A stretch of 25,850 bases of DNA from a virus: the IMG/VR virus record IMGVR_UViG_3300009431_000122, positions 1 to 25,850 of that record. One strand, written 5' to 3'. The notes beneath the pieces are model-generated. The model was given only the letters and a program-made list of their open reading frames with translations. It did no database searches and was not told the DNA's origin. The position numbers and the translations under genes were made by a program. Numbering within the stretch: position 1 is the stretch's first letter; the number at the start of each line of letters is the position of its first letter. Of the stretch, positions 1-7,425 are shown in pieces.

Positions 1-122
1 TATGCCACAACACCCTTTATCTGCTCAACAGTATCGAAATGTATTGCAGTTACTTTTGATTTTCTTGCAATATTAATAAATAAAATTTTTAACCTTTAAT
101 ATTTTCCTTCTTTTAATTTCAT
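1..122 (-). pseudogene. Partial small phage gene with an in-frame TAA near its start
   Basis: A strong ribosome binding site (AAGGAAGGAG) precedes an ATG at 122-120, but the reading frame meets TAA at 98-96 after eight codons (MKLKEGKY). The same frame then stays open to the window edge and encodes ARKSKVTAIHFDTVEQ at residues 19-34. That stretch weakly resembles the N-terminus of the small phage family also present at 5165-5425 (basic residues, then V.A...F). Either a nonsense mutation split the gene, or the protein starts further in, for example at an ATT just before ARKSK where no ribosome binding site is seen. The gene runs off the window, so its function and full length are unknown. Confidence 0.4.
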
Positions 123-142
123 ATTTCTCCTTCCTTTTATTT

Positions 143-280
143 TTATAATAGTTTTAAACAATTAAGTGTCCAAATAATGCTAGCAGCCCATCCCATTATA
201 GTAAAAGGATCACCATCTTTTGAAGCTATTACTATATATATTAACTCACAAATTAAACTTAAAAATATTATATTTTTCAT
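143..280 (-). CDS. Small hydrophobic (probably membrane) protein, 45 aa
   Basis: This short ORF starts at an ATG that overlaps the TGA stop of the DNA polymerase gene (ATGA), the coupling style used throughout the window. The protein begins MKNIIFLSLICELIYIVIA, a short positively charged start followed by a hydrophobic segment. A second nonpolar stretch (MGWAASIIWTLNCLKLL) forms the C-terminus. Two short membrane-spanning segments are therefore plausible, with the Asp-rich turn SKDGDP between them. No family is recognised. Its position directly behind the polymerase says only that it is co-transcribed with replication genes. Confidence 0.6.
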   Translation of the reverse strand: MKNIIFLSLICELIYIVIASKDGDPFTIMGWAASIIWTLNCLKLL

Positions 281-3200
281 ATCTCTATCTCTTCTTTCTC
301 AAACCAATTCCCATTTACTTTAGACACTTCACCACTAATTTCAAGAGGAACCAAAATCCAAGGATATTTTTTTCTTACGTCTTCACACATAATTTGTTTG
401 GTAATTTTCTTCACCTCTTCAAACTCATTAGAACAAGTGTCTAATATTATTGAATCATGGATCTGTCCTATTAAACGGGTTTTAAATTTTAATTCCCTAA
501 ATTTCTTGGCTATCTGAATATAAGACCATAGAAGAATATGGCTAGAAGAATTTTTAGTGATTACACCATCAGCTACAAATTGATGTAACGAATCATTAAC
601 AAACATAGTATAAGTATCATCTACTTTAGAATGTTGTTCTATTTTTATTACTTTATCAAAACGATAAATTTCAGGATTAATTTTAAGTTCTTGAAAAAAT
701 CGTTCAGCTATTATTTGATTAGGTGTTATCTTTTTTTCAAATGCTTCCTTTAATATTCTTTTATGAACAATTGTCTTGTTGTCTTTTAGAGTACATCGAT
801 AAGTATTTTTATATTCTTGGATATTCTTACAAAAATAAGAAACAGGCATTTTTCGTGTTGTTCTAGTATTAAAATAAACAGATTTAAATCTTAATAGATA
901 TCCTGTAGGTGTTTTTGAAAAATAAGTGTCATATCCTAATCTAGTTACTAAAATCTGAACTTCTTTTAATAATTCTTTATTGCACATATGTAAACATTTA
1001 TTGTGTCCTTTTACTCTACTACCATCTGAAGACCACAAACCATCCATAAAAGCCGTTTGATCTAAACAATTCATCTTCCAAACTGAATCAGGAATCCTTT
1101 TAGTAGAAGCCTTAGAACCAAAAATAATACCAAAACTTTCTAACCTCTTTTTAAACTCTTTATTTTCACATTCTAATTTGTATTTTCTTTTTCTAATTCC
1201 TTTAGGAGGAACTTTGTATCTTCGAGGTTTATATCCTTCTTTTAACAAAAATTTTTCTAATAAATCTAATATATTTTTCTTTTTTTCTCCTACAGTAATA
1301 CTTAAAAAACACTTTAATGTCTTCCATTTTGTTTTTGTCTTACTTAAATGACCATCTCCAATAATGAATCCTAGAAAAAAAGGCCAATTGATATCCTCTT
1401 TTAGATGACTCCAATTTTTTCTTTTAGGTAGTTTAGGAAGAGCTACTAAATCATTGTTCTTAATATCAAAAAAAGATTTCCAGTAAACTTCCCCTTTTTT
1501 ATCCAACGTTTTTATTTTATGTCTAGTATCACATTTAATTTTTAATCCTGAATCTAAATAAATAGTAGCTAATGAATATTTACCTTTATTTATTCCTATT
1601 GCTTTTGCCCAATTAAAACCAGTCCACACTTCTACAGTTTTACCTACTAAATTTTTAATTTCAATCCAACCTTTTTTTGTCCATACTTTTGAATCTCCTT
1701 GTAAACAGCCCTGAGTCGCATAATTGAGAACATCATTCTTTTTCATCAGACCAGTACAGCGAAACCCATTAAAGTAATCAATATATCCCTTTTTTTGATA
1801 TTCTAGCCATGTATCTTTTTTCCATTGAGCATATATTTTAAATTTATCCCAAAACATCTCTTCACAACTTTTTATATGAAGTTCAAAAATATCATAATCA
1901 TTTAGAGATGCATATTTTATATCAAGAGTGGCTAATTCTTCTCTTAAAGGTTCCATTACTTCTGTTTTTAAATGGTCTATGATAGGAGTTCCATCTACCA
2001 AACACTCTCCTTTAATTGATTGCCAAAGATCGGTAGCACATAAAGCATAAAATGAACCATAGAACTGAGGGAATACAAATTGATTCTTGGCTAAATAACG
2101 CATCTTTTTGGTCATTTGGTTCTCATCGACTAAAAATAAGTCTAAAGCCTGGTCCTTATGCATATCCTTTCCACTGGTGATATATTCGATCATCACAGGG
2201 TCTTTATGAGAACAAGCTGCTATTCTTACTTCTAATTGACTATAATCAACTTCAAATAGAAATCTTCCTGACCTCGGTATAATGGCTTGTCGAGTGATTT
2301 TCTTAGCTTCTTTGTCCCTATTACTGATATTTTGGAAGTTTGGATTTTGCGATGAGCTGCGATATGAACGGACATTGTGAAGACTAAAACTAGGTCTTAT
2401 AATCCTATTGACATTTTCCCTGATGAGTCCAGCCAAATAAGTATTTTTGATCTTATAGAGTTTTTTGTATTGAAGGATCTTTTTAGTGAATGGAGTGTCT
2501 ATCTTTTTTAATGTCTCTTGGTCAGTAGAATCTGCTCCACTATCAGTTTTCTTTTCGATTTTATACTTAAGGATATTAGTAAATAAATGGCTTAGGTCTT
2601 TATTGGATCTGTGATTAAAAGGCTTCTCTCCATCCCATTTTTTAACTTCCTCACTTTCTTTAATTAATTTATCATATCGGTCTATTCTTCTTTGCAAATG
2701 TTTATTTTGTTTTTCCAGATATTCAGTATTTATATGAATCCCAATATTTTCTGTATTACCATATTCCAAAATCCCTTCATGAAATAATTTATAAGCTCTT
2801 TTTAATCGGGGAGTCATTTCTTCTTGTTGATCTTGATACAATTTCCAAGTATATTTGGTATCCATTCCACAATATTTCATTAAAGAATCTAGAGGACATT
2901 TTTCTATATGGTTAAAAGCATTACAATTTTTACTTCCTGTTTTTAGAAAATTTTTAACTTCATTATCATATCCACCGACACCATATCTAACATAAGTTTG
3001 AAATTTTAGACCAGTGATTCCTTCTCTATTATCTAATATATGAGTGGCTATCATAGTATCCCAATGCCATCCTTGAATTTCGTAACCTAATATGAATTTA
3101 GTCCAAGAATTTTCAAACTTAATATTTGCACCCACCTTCTTTATTTTAGGATCAGTCAATACTTTCTTTAATAATTCTTTAAATTCAAAATCATCAAATA

Positions 3201-4041
3201 TCGGGAAAACAGTAGAATTTTCCCATTTAGTTATGTTTGTTGTAATACTCATGCAAATTATTTTATGTCCTTCTGCATGAGGTTTTATTCCAGTAGTCTC
3301 ATAGTCAATAGTAATGATGGGCTTTTTTTCTAATATTAATTTCAAAAACCCTTCTAATTCCTTATTCCACTCAGTAAATGTAAACACTCCTCTTTCTGGT
3401 TTTTCTTCTGGAAATTCTTTATCCCATCCTAAAGCTGTTTTTAGATGATTATAGAAAAGTTTCTCTAAAACTATATTGTCTCTGTTGTATAGTAAATAAG
3501 AAGGATGATAGGTAGGAAATAACCAACATTGTAAGTCTTGGTCTGGTATCGTCTGTCCTACCCATTTACCTATACTAGAAACCAACATCTTGTCTCCGAT
3601 AATAGCCTTGGTAGCTGTTTTCCCCAATAAAATAATTTTGTCTGGTTTCAAGAGTCGGATAGTCTTCATTAATCGAGGTTTACATAGTTGCAATTCTTTA
3701 TTAGTAGGTGTTCTGTTGGAAGGTGGCCTGCAATTTATGGAATTAGTTTTCCAAGCATCTCGATCCAAATCAAATCCTAATTTTCTTAAATTGTTTCTTA
3801 ATTCTTGTCCTGCATCTCCTATCAACTGTTTCCCCAATTGATCCTCCCTTGAGCCACTTGCTTCTGCCAACACAAGGATTTTCTTCTTTCCTTCTCCGGT
3901 ATATTGCATCTTAGGGGAGTTACAGTTTTTATATAACCCGCAAATCTCACAGTTATCCAGACTTTCCTTCTCTTTTTTCTTTGAGATTGGTTTATTGACT
4001 TTAAAAGGCCAACTAAACTTTTTTAGTTTTTCTTCTTTCAT
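277..4041 (-). CDS. Family-4 uracil-DNA glycosylase / DNA polymerase I fusion, intein-containing
   Basis: Replicative DNA polymerase of the phage with an N-terminal uracil-removal domain. Residues 31-205 look like a family-4 UDG: C31, C34, C104 and C120 have the spacing of a [4Fe-4S] cluster, an EASGSREDQLG motif stands near residue 60, and HPSYLL is at 179-184. Residues about 240-430 are a DnaQ-like 3'-5' exonuclease with D246 and E248, a second motif in VGANIKFEN, and YCGMDTKYT as the third. The polymerase palm follows: motif A VDYSQLEVR, motif B with AKNQFVFPQFYG, and motif C IGQIHDS, which has Ser where most Pol A enzymes have Glu. A 386-residue intein interrupts the conserved NYATQG/SSSH segment between motifs B and C; the spliced protein would be 868 residues. 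A UDG-like domain on a Pol A enzyme is also known from Bacillus phage SPO1. Confidence 0.95.
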   Translation of the reverse strand: MKEEKLKKFSWPFKVNKPISKKKEKESLDNCEICGLYKNCNSPKMQYTGEGKKKILVLAEASGSREDQLGKQLIGDAGQELRNNLRKLGFDLDRDAWKTNSINCRPPSNRTPTNKELQLCKPRLMKTIRLLKPDKIILLGKTATKAIIGDKMLVSSIGKWVGQTIPDQDLQCWLFPTYHPSYLLYNRDNIVLEKLFYNHLKTALGWDKEFPEEKPERGVFTFTEWNKELEGFLKLILEKKPIITIDYETTGIKPHAEGHKIICMSITTNITKWENSTVFPIFDDFEFKELLKKVLTDPKIKKVGANIKFENSWTKFILGYEIQGWHWDTMIATHILDNREGITGLKFQTYVRYGVGGYDNEVKNFLKTGSKNCNAFNHIEKCPLDSLMKYCGMDTKYTWKLYQDQQEEMTPRLKRAYKLFHEGILEYGNTENIGIHINTEYLEKQNKHLQRRIDRYDKLIKESEEVKKWDGEKPFNHRSNKDLSHLFTNILKYKIEKKTDSGADSTDQETLKKIDTPFTKKILQYKKLYKIKNTYLAGLIRENVNRIIRPSFSLHNVRSYRSSSQNPNFQNISNRDKEAKKITRQAIIPRSGRFLFEVDYSQLEVRIAACSHKDPVMIEYITSGKDMHKDQALDLFLVDENQMTKKMRYLAKNQFVFPQFYGSFYALCATDLWQSIKGECLVDGTPIIDHLKTEVMEPLREELATLDIKYASLNDYDIFELHIKSCEEMFWDKFKIYAQWKKDTWLEYQKKGYIDYFNGFRCTGLMKKNDVLNYATQGCLQGDSKVWTKKGWIEIKNLVGKTVEVWTGFNWAKAIGINKGKYSLATIYLDSGLKIKCDTRHKIKTLDKKGEVYWKSFFDIKNNDLVALPKLPKRKNWSHLKEDINWPFFLGFIIGDGHLSKTKTKWKTLKCFLSITVGEKKKNILDLLEKFLLKEGYKPRRYKVPPKGIRKRKYKLECENKEFKKRLESFGIIFGSKASTKRIPDSVWKMNCLDQTAFMDGLWSSDGSRVKGHNKCLHMCNKELLKEVQILVTRLGYDTYFSKTPTGYLLRFKSVYFNTRTTRKMPVSYFCKNIQEYKNTYRCTLKDNKTIVHKRILKEAFEKKITPNQIIAERFFQELKINPEIYRFDKVIKIEQHSKVDDTYTMFVNDSLHQFVADGVITKNSSSHILLWSYIQIAKKFRELKFKTRLIGQIHDSIILDTCSNEFEEVKKITKQIMCEDVRKKYPWILVPLEISGEVSKVNGNWFEKEEIEI
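550..1707 (-). other. Intein with LAGLIDADG homing endonuclease inside the polymerase
   Basis: Residues 779-1164 of the polymerase form an intein. It begins with the nucleophile Cys in CLQGDSKVWTKKGWIEI (block A), has a block-B-like CDTRH segment, and ends with FVNDSLHQFVADGVITKN followed by Ser as the +1 residue. The terminal Asn is present, but the usual penultimate His is replaced by Lys, a known natural variation. Two dodecapeptide motifs, LGFIIGDGHL and FMDGLWSSDGS, mark a DOD-type homing endonuclease between the splicing blocks. The insertion point lies in one of the most conserved parts of the polymerase, the usual target choice for inteins. Removing it restores a continuous Pol A sequence. 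Confidence 0.92.
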
Positions 4042-4044
4042 TTT

Positions 4045-4302
4045 TTATTCTATATTTTCTTTATGGTAATATTTAAACTCAAAACCACATTCTTCACATG
4101 TGGCATAATATCTAATAGAAAAAACACCAGAGAAAATTCCTATCTCATAGTTTTCTTTTAAGCTATCTTCCCTTGATCTTTTTTTCTCTTCTGCTACTAA
4201 TCTAAGAAATTCTTTTTGAAAGATTTTTCCATATTTAGAATCTAATAATTTTTGATCTATTTCACCACATCTAGGACACTGATTCCAATTAGCTGCATCC
4301 AT
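4045..4302 (-). CDS. Small zinc-ribbon protein, 85 aa
   Basis: The protein has two CxxC pairs at opposite ends, CPRCG near residue 9 and CEECG near residue 72, which together would make a split zinc ribbon around a charged helical middle (KKRSREDSLKENYE). The C-terminal half (IRYYATCEECGFEFKYYHK) is the type of ribbon hairpin seen in many small phage proteins. The start ATG lies inside the end of the upstream gene and follows an AAAGGAAAAAG site. It sits just upstream of the polymerase gene, so it is probably expressed with it. No specific function can be assigned. Confidence 0.75.
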   Translation of the reverse strand: MDAANWNQCPRCGEIDQKLLDSKYGKIFQKEFLRLVAEEKKRSREDSLKENYEIGIFSGVFSIRYYATCEECGFEFKYYHKENIE

Positions 4303-4654
4303 TTTCTTTTTCCTTTCTTAATAAATCAATATATTTTCTAGCTGTACCATAATCTGTATAACCTGTGATGTTAGCAAATAAACGTCGAAATTCTTTAGGA
4401 ACTGCTACTGAAACTCCATTTTTATGAACATCTTCCATAGATGCCAACAACTCTAGATATTTCGGATGCTTTCTTATTTTTTCCATTTGTACATTAACCC
4501 TAGGTCGATAAACATTCTCTTTATTTGAATCCCAATAACGTGTATTACAACCTTTATTAGGACACTGTTTTGGTTTTATACCTTTATATTTATTAAACCA
4601 TTGATGTTTACACTTATTACACATATTAAACACTACTGATTTTATTATTTGCAT
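4289..4654 (-). CDS. Zinc-ribbon protein with helical C-terminal domain, 121 aa
   Basis: The N-terminal third contains CNKCKHQW and CPNKGCNTRYW, a two-pair zinc ribbon with the aromatic spacing typical of small phage and CPR-type regulators. The C-terminal part (VPKEFRRLFANITGYTDYGTARKYIDLLRKEK) looks helical and could be a DNA- or protein-binding segment. An AGGAGG site lies about 12 bases before the ATG chosen here; the Met at position 11 is an alternative start. The 3' end overlaps the next zinc protein by 14 bases. A regulatory role is plausible but unproven. Confidence 0.75.
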   Translation of the reverse strand: MQIIKSVVFNMCNKCKHQWFNKYKGIKPKQCPNKGCNTRYWDSNKENVYRPRVNVQMEKIRKHPKYLELLASMEDVHKNGVSVAVPKEFRRLFANITGYTDYGTARKYIDLLRKEKENGCS

Positions 4655-4676
4655 TTTTTGTGTTTCCCTCCTTTAT

Positions 4677-5151
4677 CTACCAAATACTAGCTAAACAATA
4701 TAAACGAAAACTTGTCTTATCATAAGGGATATATAATTTAGTATCTTCTATAGCTTGTACTATTTTATCATATGCTTCCAAATCTGATTCCATTAGAGAT
4801 TCATCAGGACAGTGTGGATCAAAATTAAAACATCGAACACCCACATAATAATCTTTTTCTTTTCCTTTTAAAACACAATTAGAAGTTATTTGATCCATCA
4901 CTAAATTATCTATTGAGTCTGATTCTAACTCTCCATCATTTTCAAGAAGTTCATCAAAATCGATATCAACATAATCTCCTGATTTGTCTAGTATTTGTTT
5001 TTTGGTGGCACGACATTGAATATCGGTTACTTTCCCACATTTAGGACAATAGTTATTTTCTTTTCTATCAACCTCACAATCACATAAATAATATACTTCA
5101 TTATATTTCTTATATTTCTTATATTTCTTTCGTTACTTTGATAACTTTTAT
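4677..5151 (-). pseudogene. Acidic zinc-motif phage protein with lost start and probable frameshift
   Basis: A reading frame is open from 5132 to the TAG at 4677 and encodes a coherent protein: KKYKKYNEVYYLCDCE, then CPKCGK, then an acidic stretch (DIDFDELLENDGELESD) and a C-terminal half containing CFNFDPHCPDE. There is no ATG, GTG or TTG in this frame before the GTG at 4901, which would delete the zinc motif. A good ribosome binding site (AAAAAGGAG) precedes an ATA at 5151-5149 that opens IKVIKVTKE, a natural N-terminus, but that frame stops at once beside the 9-base tandem repeat. The simplest reading is an ATG-to-ATA change plus a one-base slip, so the gene is broken or contains sequencing errors. 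A short product from the GTG at 4901 (74 aa) remains possible. Confidence 0.6.
5101..5127. repeat. Three perfect tandem copies of a 9-base unit
   Basis: TTATATTTC is repeated exactly three times, read on the coding strand as GAAATATAA. It encodes the Lys/Tyr repeat YKKYKKY in the damaged gene 4677-5151 and lies exactly where the reading frame appears to be lost. Replication slippage here could explain length variation. Confidence 0.8.
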
Positions 5152-5164
5152 ATTTTACTCCTTT

Positions 5165-5425
5165 TTAACATTTTTCATAGGTAGCTAAAAATATATCTGG
5201 CTTACAAGGATAAAATTCATTTTGTATGCCTTGAATAATATAATCACCTGGACAAACGATGTGTCCCCCTTCCAAAGTATTTATCCAACCATGATTTTTT
5301 ATCCAGTCTCCACATATTTCACATTTTGCTCCACTATCAGGGCAACTAAGAACTTTTTTATGGTCTCCATATTTATACCAAATATTTGCTTCTACAATAA
5401 TAGGTTTCTTCTTATATTTTGACAT
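5165..5425 (-). CDS. Conserved small phage protein (PGDYII / FYPCKPDIF family), 86 aa
   Basis: The protein starts MSKYKKKPIIVEANIW and ends with PGDYIIQGIQNEFYPCKPDIF followed by an aromatic/acidic tail. This start and end pattern recurs in a very common family of small phage proteins of unknown function. The middle carries CPDSGAKCEICGDW, an inserted Cys-rich segment that could bind zinc and is not part of every family member. An AAAAGGAGAG site stands just before the ATG. It lies immediately beyond the right end of the IS605-type insertion, so it was originally next to the disrupted methyltransferase gene. Confidence 0.8.
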   Translation of the reverse strand: MSKYKKKPIIVEANIWYKYGDHKKVLSCPDSGAKCEICGDWIKNHGWINTLEGGHIVCPGDYIIQGIQNEFYPCKPDIFLATYEKC

Positions 5426-5448
5426 TTTCTCTCCTTTTTAAAATTTAG

Positions 5449-5526
5449 CTAATTGAACATTATTCTGTTCCCAATACCAATAATAACTCTAAATAATTCC
5501 TTAGATATTTCTTCAAATTTAAATAC
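5449..5526 (-). pseudogene. Decayed remnant of the disrupted DNA methyltransferase
   Basis: Just outside the right end of the insertion the minus strand reads KFEEISKELFRVI and then degenerates to a TAG. That segment closely resembles the helix that follows the catalytic SPPY motif in phage DNA methyltransferases (pattern FE.I.KELYRV). The N-terminal piece of such an enzyme lies on the other side of the element (7426-7578). Only about 25 codons survive here, so the catalytic remainder of a 200-300 residue enzyme has been lost, not merely split. Confidence 0.55.
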
Positions 5527-5680
5527 GTGACACTCCACGGGGCAAGCCCCGTGGCTTCAGTTTAGCTTACTAAACCTTCTTTTTCTTGCTTCAGCAAATA
5601 CTGCCTGTCAAAGACAGGTCTTACACAATCTCCACAAGCGTAAATTCCCGATTGCCCATCGGTATTTTTTATTATATTTA
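5507..5680 (-). ncRNA. Predicted TnpB guide RNA (omega RNA / reRNA)
   Basis: In IS200/IS605 elements the RNA that guides TnpB comes from the 3' end of tnpB and the right end of the element, with its guide lying just outside. Here that region contains the last part of tnpB, the strong right-end hairpin at 5535-5554, and a following guide-like segment. If the element ends at 5527, the guide would begin GTATTTAAATTTGAAG, which is remnant methyltransferase sequence. The RNA boundaries are guesses based on the family; no transcript is visible from sequence alone. Confidence 0.45.
5535..5554 (-). repeat. IS605 right-end hairpin
   Basis: A perfect hairpin, CCACGGGGC-TT-GCCCCGTGG on the minus strand, stands 8 bases before the proposed element end (AGTGTCAC). 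It is by far the most GC-rich structure in this AT-rich region. In this family such hairpins are bound by TnpA at the right end, and here it would also be part of the TnpB guide RNA. Confidence 0.85.
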
Positions 5681-6749
5681 AACCTTCATTTTTAATGTTT
5701 ATACTTGCATTTTCATCTCGATCTATTTCAAAGTGACATTTTTCACACCTAAAAACTCTTACATCTAAAGGCATATTTTGAATATGGCCACAAAATGAAC
5801 AAGTCTTAGTGCTTGGGTAAAATCTATCAACTTTAGTAAAATGCTTGCTATTCCAAATTGATTTATATTCTAACTGCCTTCCAAATTCAAACCAACTTAC
5901 ATCTGATATACTCTTTGATAGACAATGATTTTTTACCATACCTTTAATATTAAGATTCTCCAGCACCGCACCATCAAAATTCTTGATTATCAAACTTGAT
6001 ATTTTATGCAGAAAATCATTCCTTGAATTGCCAATCTTACGATGAACAGACCGGACTTTCAATCTCTGTTTAAATTTATTATTGCTGCCTTTCTTTTTCC
6101 TGCTTAACCTACGTTGCTCTCTTGCCAATTTCCTTTCATACTTTTTTGCAAACTTAGGATTTTCAATTTTAGTTTCGTCTGATAAAGTAGCGAAAGCCTT
6201 TAAACCTACATCAATCCCAACAATATTATCTTGTCGTTTAGGTTTTTCTGAAATATTTACCTCACATAAAACTGAACAATACCATTGATTACCATCTTGG
6301 GATATGGTTATTGATTTAGGTTTACCCTGTAATGCCCTATGTTTTACCCAATTTACCTCGCCAACTTTTGGTATAAAAACAAATCCTTTTCCTAACCTGA
6401 ATTTTTGAGGGCATGCAAAACTATCATTTAGTAAAGACTTTTTCTTGAATTTAGGAAATCCCTTCTCTGTTTTAAAACTGTCTTTTAAAGCCTTGTCTAA
6501 TTGCCTTGCCACCATTTGCAGAGATTGAGAGAATGAAACAGCTAAAAAAGGATATTCAACTTTCTTTTTAGGTATAGAAACAGTCATTTCATGGGCAAAC
6601 TTGAACTTTTTAGTCTCTTCGTAATAGTCCATATTTTCTTTCAATAGATTATTCCAAAGAAACCTTGCATTACCGCCATGCTGTAACAACAAAGACTCTT
6701 GCTCTATAGTAGGGGAAAGCCGATATTTAAAGCTTTTATTGACTATCAT
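5562..6749 (-). CDS. tnpB: TnpB RNA-guided nuclease of the IS605-type element
   Basis: A 395-residue TnpB with a complete RuvC catalytic set: D180 in GIDVGLKAFA, E264 in VLENLNIKG and D345 in EIDRDENASINI. A four-cysteine zinc ribbon, CSFC at 317-320 and CEKC at 335-338, lies between the last two, as usual. The N-terminal 170 residues are the helical and beta parts typical of the family (MIVNKSFKYRLSPT start). TnpB proteins are RNA-guided DNA endonucleases, ancestors of Cas12, that cut the empty donor site and help the element persist. The ATG overlaps the tnpA stop (ATGA), so the two are translationally coupled. Length and motifs suggest an active enzyme. Confidence 0.95.
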   Translation of the reverse strand: MIVNKSFKYRLSPTIEQESLLLQHGGNARFLWNNLLKENMDYYEETKKFKFAHEMTVSIPKKKVEYPFLAVSFSQSLQMVARQLDKALKDSFKTEKGFPKFKKKSLLNDSFACPQKFRLGKGFVFIPKVGEVNWVKHRALQGKPKSITISQDGNQWYCSVLCEVNISEKPKRQDNIVGIDVGLKAFATLSDETKIENPKFAKKYERKLAREQRRLSRKKKGSNNKFKQRLKVRSVHRKIGNSRNDFLHKISSLIIKNFDGAVLENLNIKGMVKNHCLSKSISDVSWFEFGRQLEYKSIWNSKHFTKVDRFYPSTKTCSFCGHIQNMPLDVRVFRCEKCHFEIDRDENASINIKNEGLNIIKNTDGQSGIYACGDCVRPVFDRQYLLKQEKEGLVS

Positions 6750-7150
6750 TGATCTTTTTGTTCCTCTATATACTTCTTAATTGTTTCAGCACTAACATTA
6801 CCAATAGTGGATATAAATTTACCAACTGACCATAAAGAACCACATCTACCATAAAACTGTTTTAATTTAGGATATTTCTTAAATAATTCAATAGCCGTAA
6901 TACTTTTAAATATCCTTACAATGTCAACAGGAGCAGCCGTATGTTTTGCACCAACAAAAAGATGAATATGATTTGGCATTACTTCCATGGTAATTATCTC
7001 GTAATCATATCTTTCAGCTATATCATTTAATATTTCTTTTAAGGATAATTCGACATTATCTTTTAATACTGAATACCTAAATTTTGGACACCAAATCAAA
7101 TGATATTGGCAAAGATATTTACAATGAGATGCTTTTTTGTAATCCCCCAT
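6746..7150 (-). CDS. tnpA: IS200/IS605 Y1 transposase TnpA
   Basis: A 134-residue HUH single-strand transposase. The metal-binding HIH is at residues 61-63 (MPNHIHLF) and the probable nucleophile is Tyr127 in AETIKKYIEEQ, at the expected place near the C-terminus. It would cut and rejoin the top-strand hairpin ends of the element during single-strand transposition. The start follows an AAGGAAAAAG site and overlaps the upstream RHH-type gene by 32 bases. The central LWSVGKFISTIGNVS stretch also matches the family. Nothing suggests truncation. Confidence 0.95.
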   Translation of the reverse strand: MGDYKKASHCKYLCQYHLIWCPKFRYSVLKDNVELSLKEILNDIAERYDYEIITMEVMPNHIHLFVGAKHTAAPVDIVRIFKSITAIELFKKYPKLKQFYGRCGSLWSVGKFISTIGNVSAETIKKYIEEQKDQ

Positions 7151-7313
7151 CTTTTTCCTTGAGATTATACTTTTCTTGCAATGCTATCCTAATCAAATCT
7201 AAGTAAGTTAAAGTTTTTTCTTCATCCACAGAAAAAACACGAGCAAGACGCTCTAACTCAGATTTCCATCCTTCTGGAATAGCAATGTTAATTTGAGTAT
7301 TTTGTTGTTTCAT
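7119..7313 (-). CDS. Ribbon-helix-helix-like protein inside the IS element, 64 aa
   Basis: The N-terminal NTQINIAIPEGWKSELERLA and following helices (TYLDLIRIALQEKYNL) have the beta-strand, helix, helix order of a CopG/Arc-type ribbon-helix-helix DNA-binding protein. It is the first gene behind the element's own promoter (7344-7372) and overlaps tnpA, so all three genes probably form one operon. A 12-base perfect palindrome overlaps that promoter. The likely job, by inference, is autorepression that keeps transposase expression low. It lacks any feature of a toxin-antitoxin partner nearby. Confidence 0.7.
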   Translation of the reverse strand: MKQQNTQINIAIPEGWKSELERLARVFSVDEEKTLTYLDLIRIALQEKYNLKEKDGGLQKSISL

Positions 7314-7343
7314 TGTTTTAAATCCTTTTCTACTTACATATTT

Positions 7344-7372
7344 ATTATACTATAGTATTCCCAATATGTCAA
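7344..7372 (-). promoter_or_regulatory. Perfect-consensus sigma-70 promoter of the IS element
   Basis: On the minus strand TTGACA (7372-7367) and TATAAT (7349-7344) are separated by exactly 17 bases. Both hexamers match the consensus at every position. The start site would be near 7337, about 24 bases before the ATG of the RHH-type gene. It lies inside the element, between the left-end hairpin and the first gene, so it moves with the element. Confidence 0.88.
7347..7358. promoter_or_regulatory. Palindromic operator candidate overlapping the IS promoter
   Basis: ATACTATAGTAT is a perfect 12-base palindrome. It covers the upstream half of the -10 hexamer and the adjacent spacer, so a dimer bound there would block RNA polymerase. 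The RHH-type protein encoded immediately downstream is the natural candidate to bind it. Confidence 0.5.
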
Positions 7373-7402
7373 ATTTTATTTTAATATATTTTCTGCTTAC
7401 AT

Positions 7403-7423
7403 CCCCGCCGCAAGCGGACGGGG
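7403..7423 (-). repeat. IS605 left-end hairpin
   Basis: The minus strand reads CCCCG-T-CCGC-TT-GCGG-CGGGG, an imperfect hairpin with one bulged T. A bulged base is typical of the ends recognised by Y1 transposases. It lies about 15 bases inside the proposed left boundary. Confidence 0.82.
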
Positions 7424-7425
7424 TT

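Noticed and set aside
5438-5483. Alternative reading YWYWEQNNVQLAKF behind the IS element
   Set aside because: It has no start and meets a TAG immediately upstream; the methyltransferase-like frame is more convincing.
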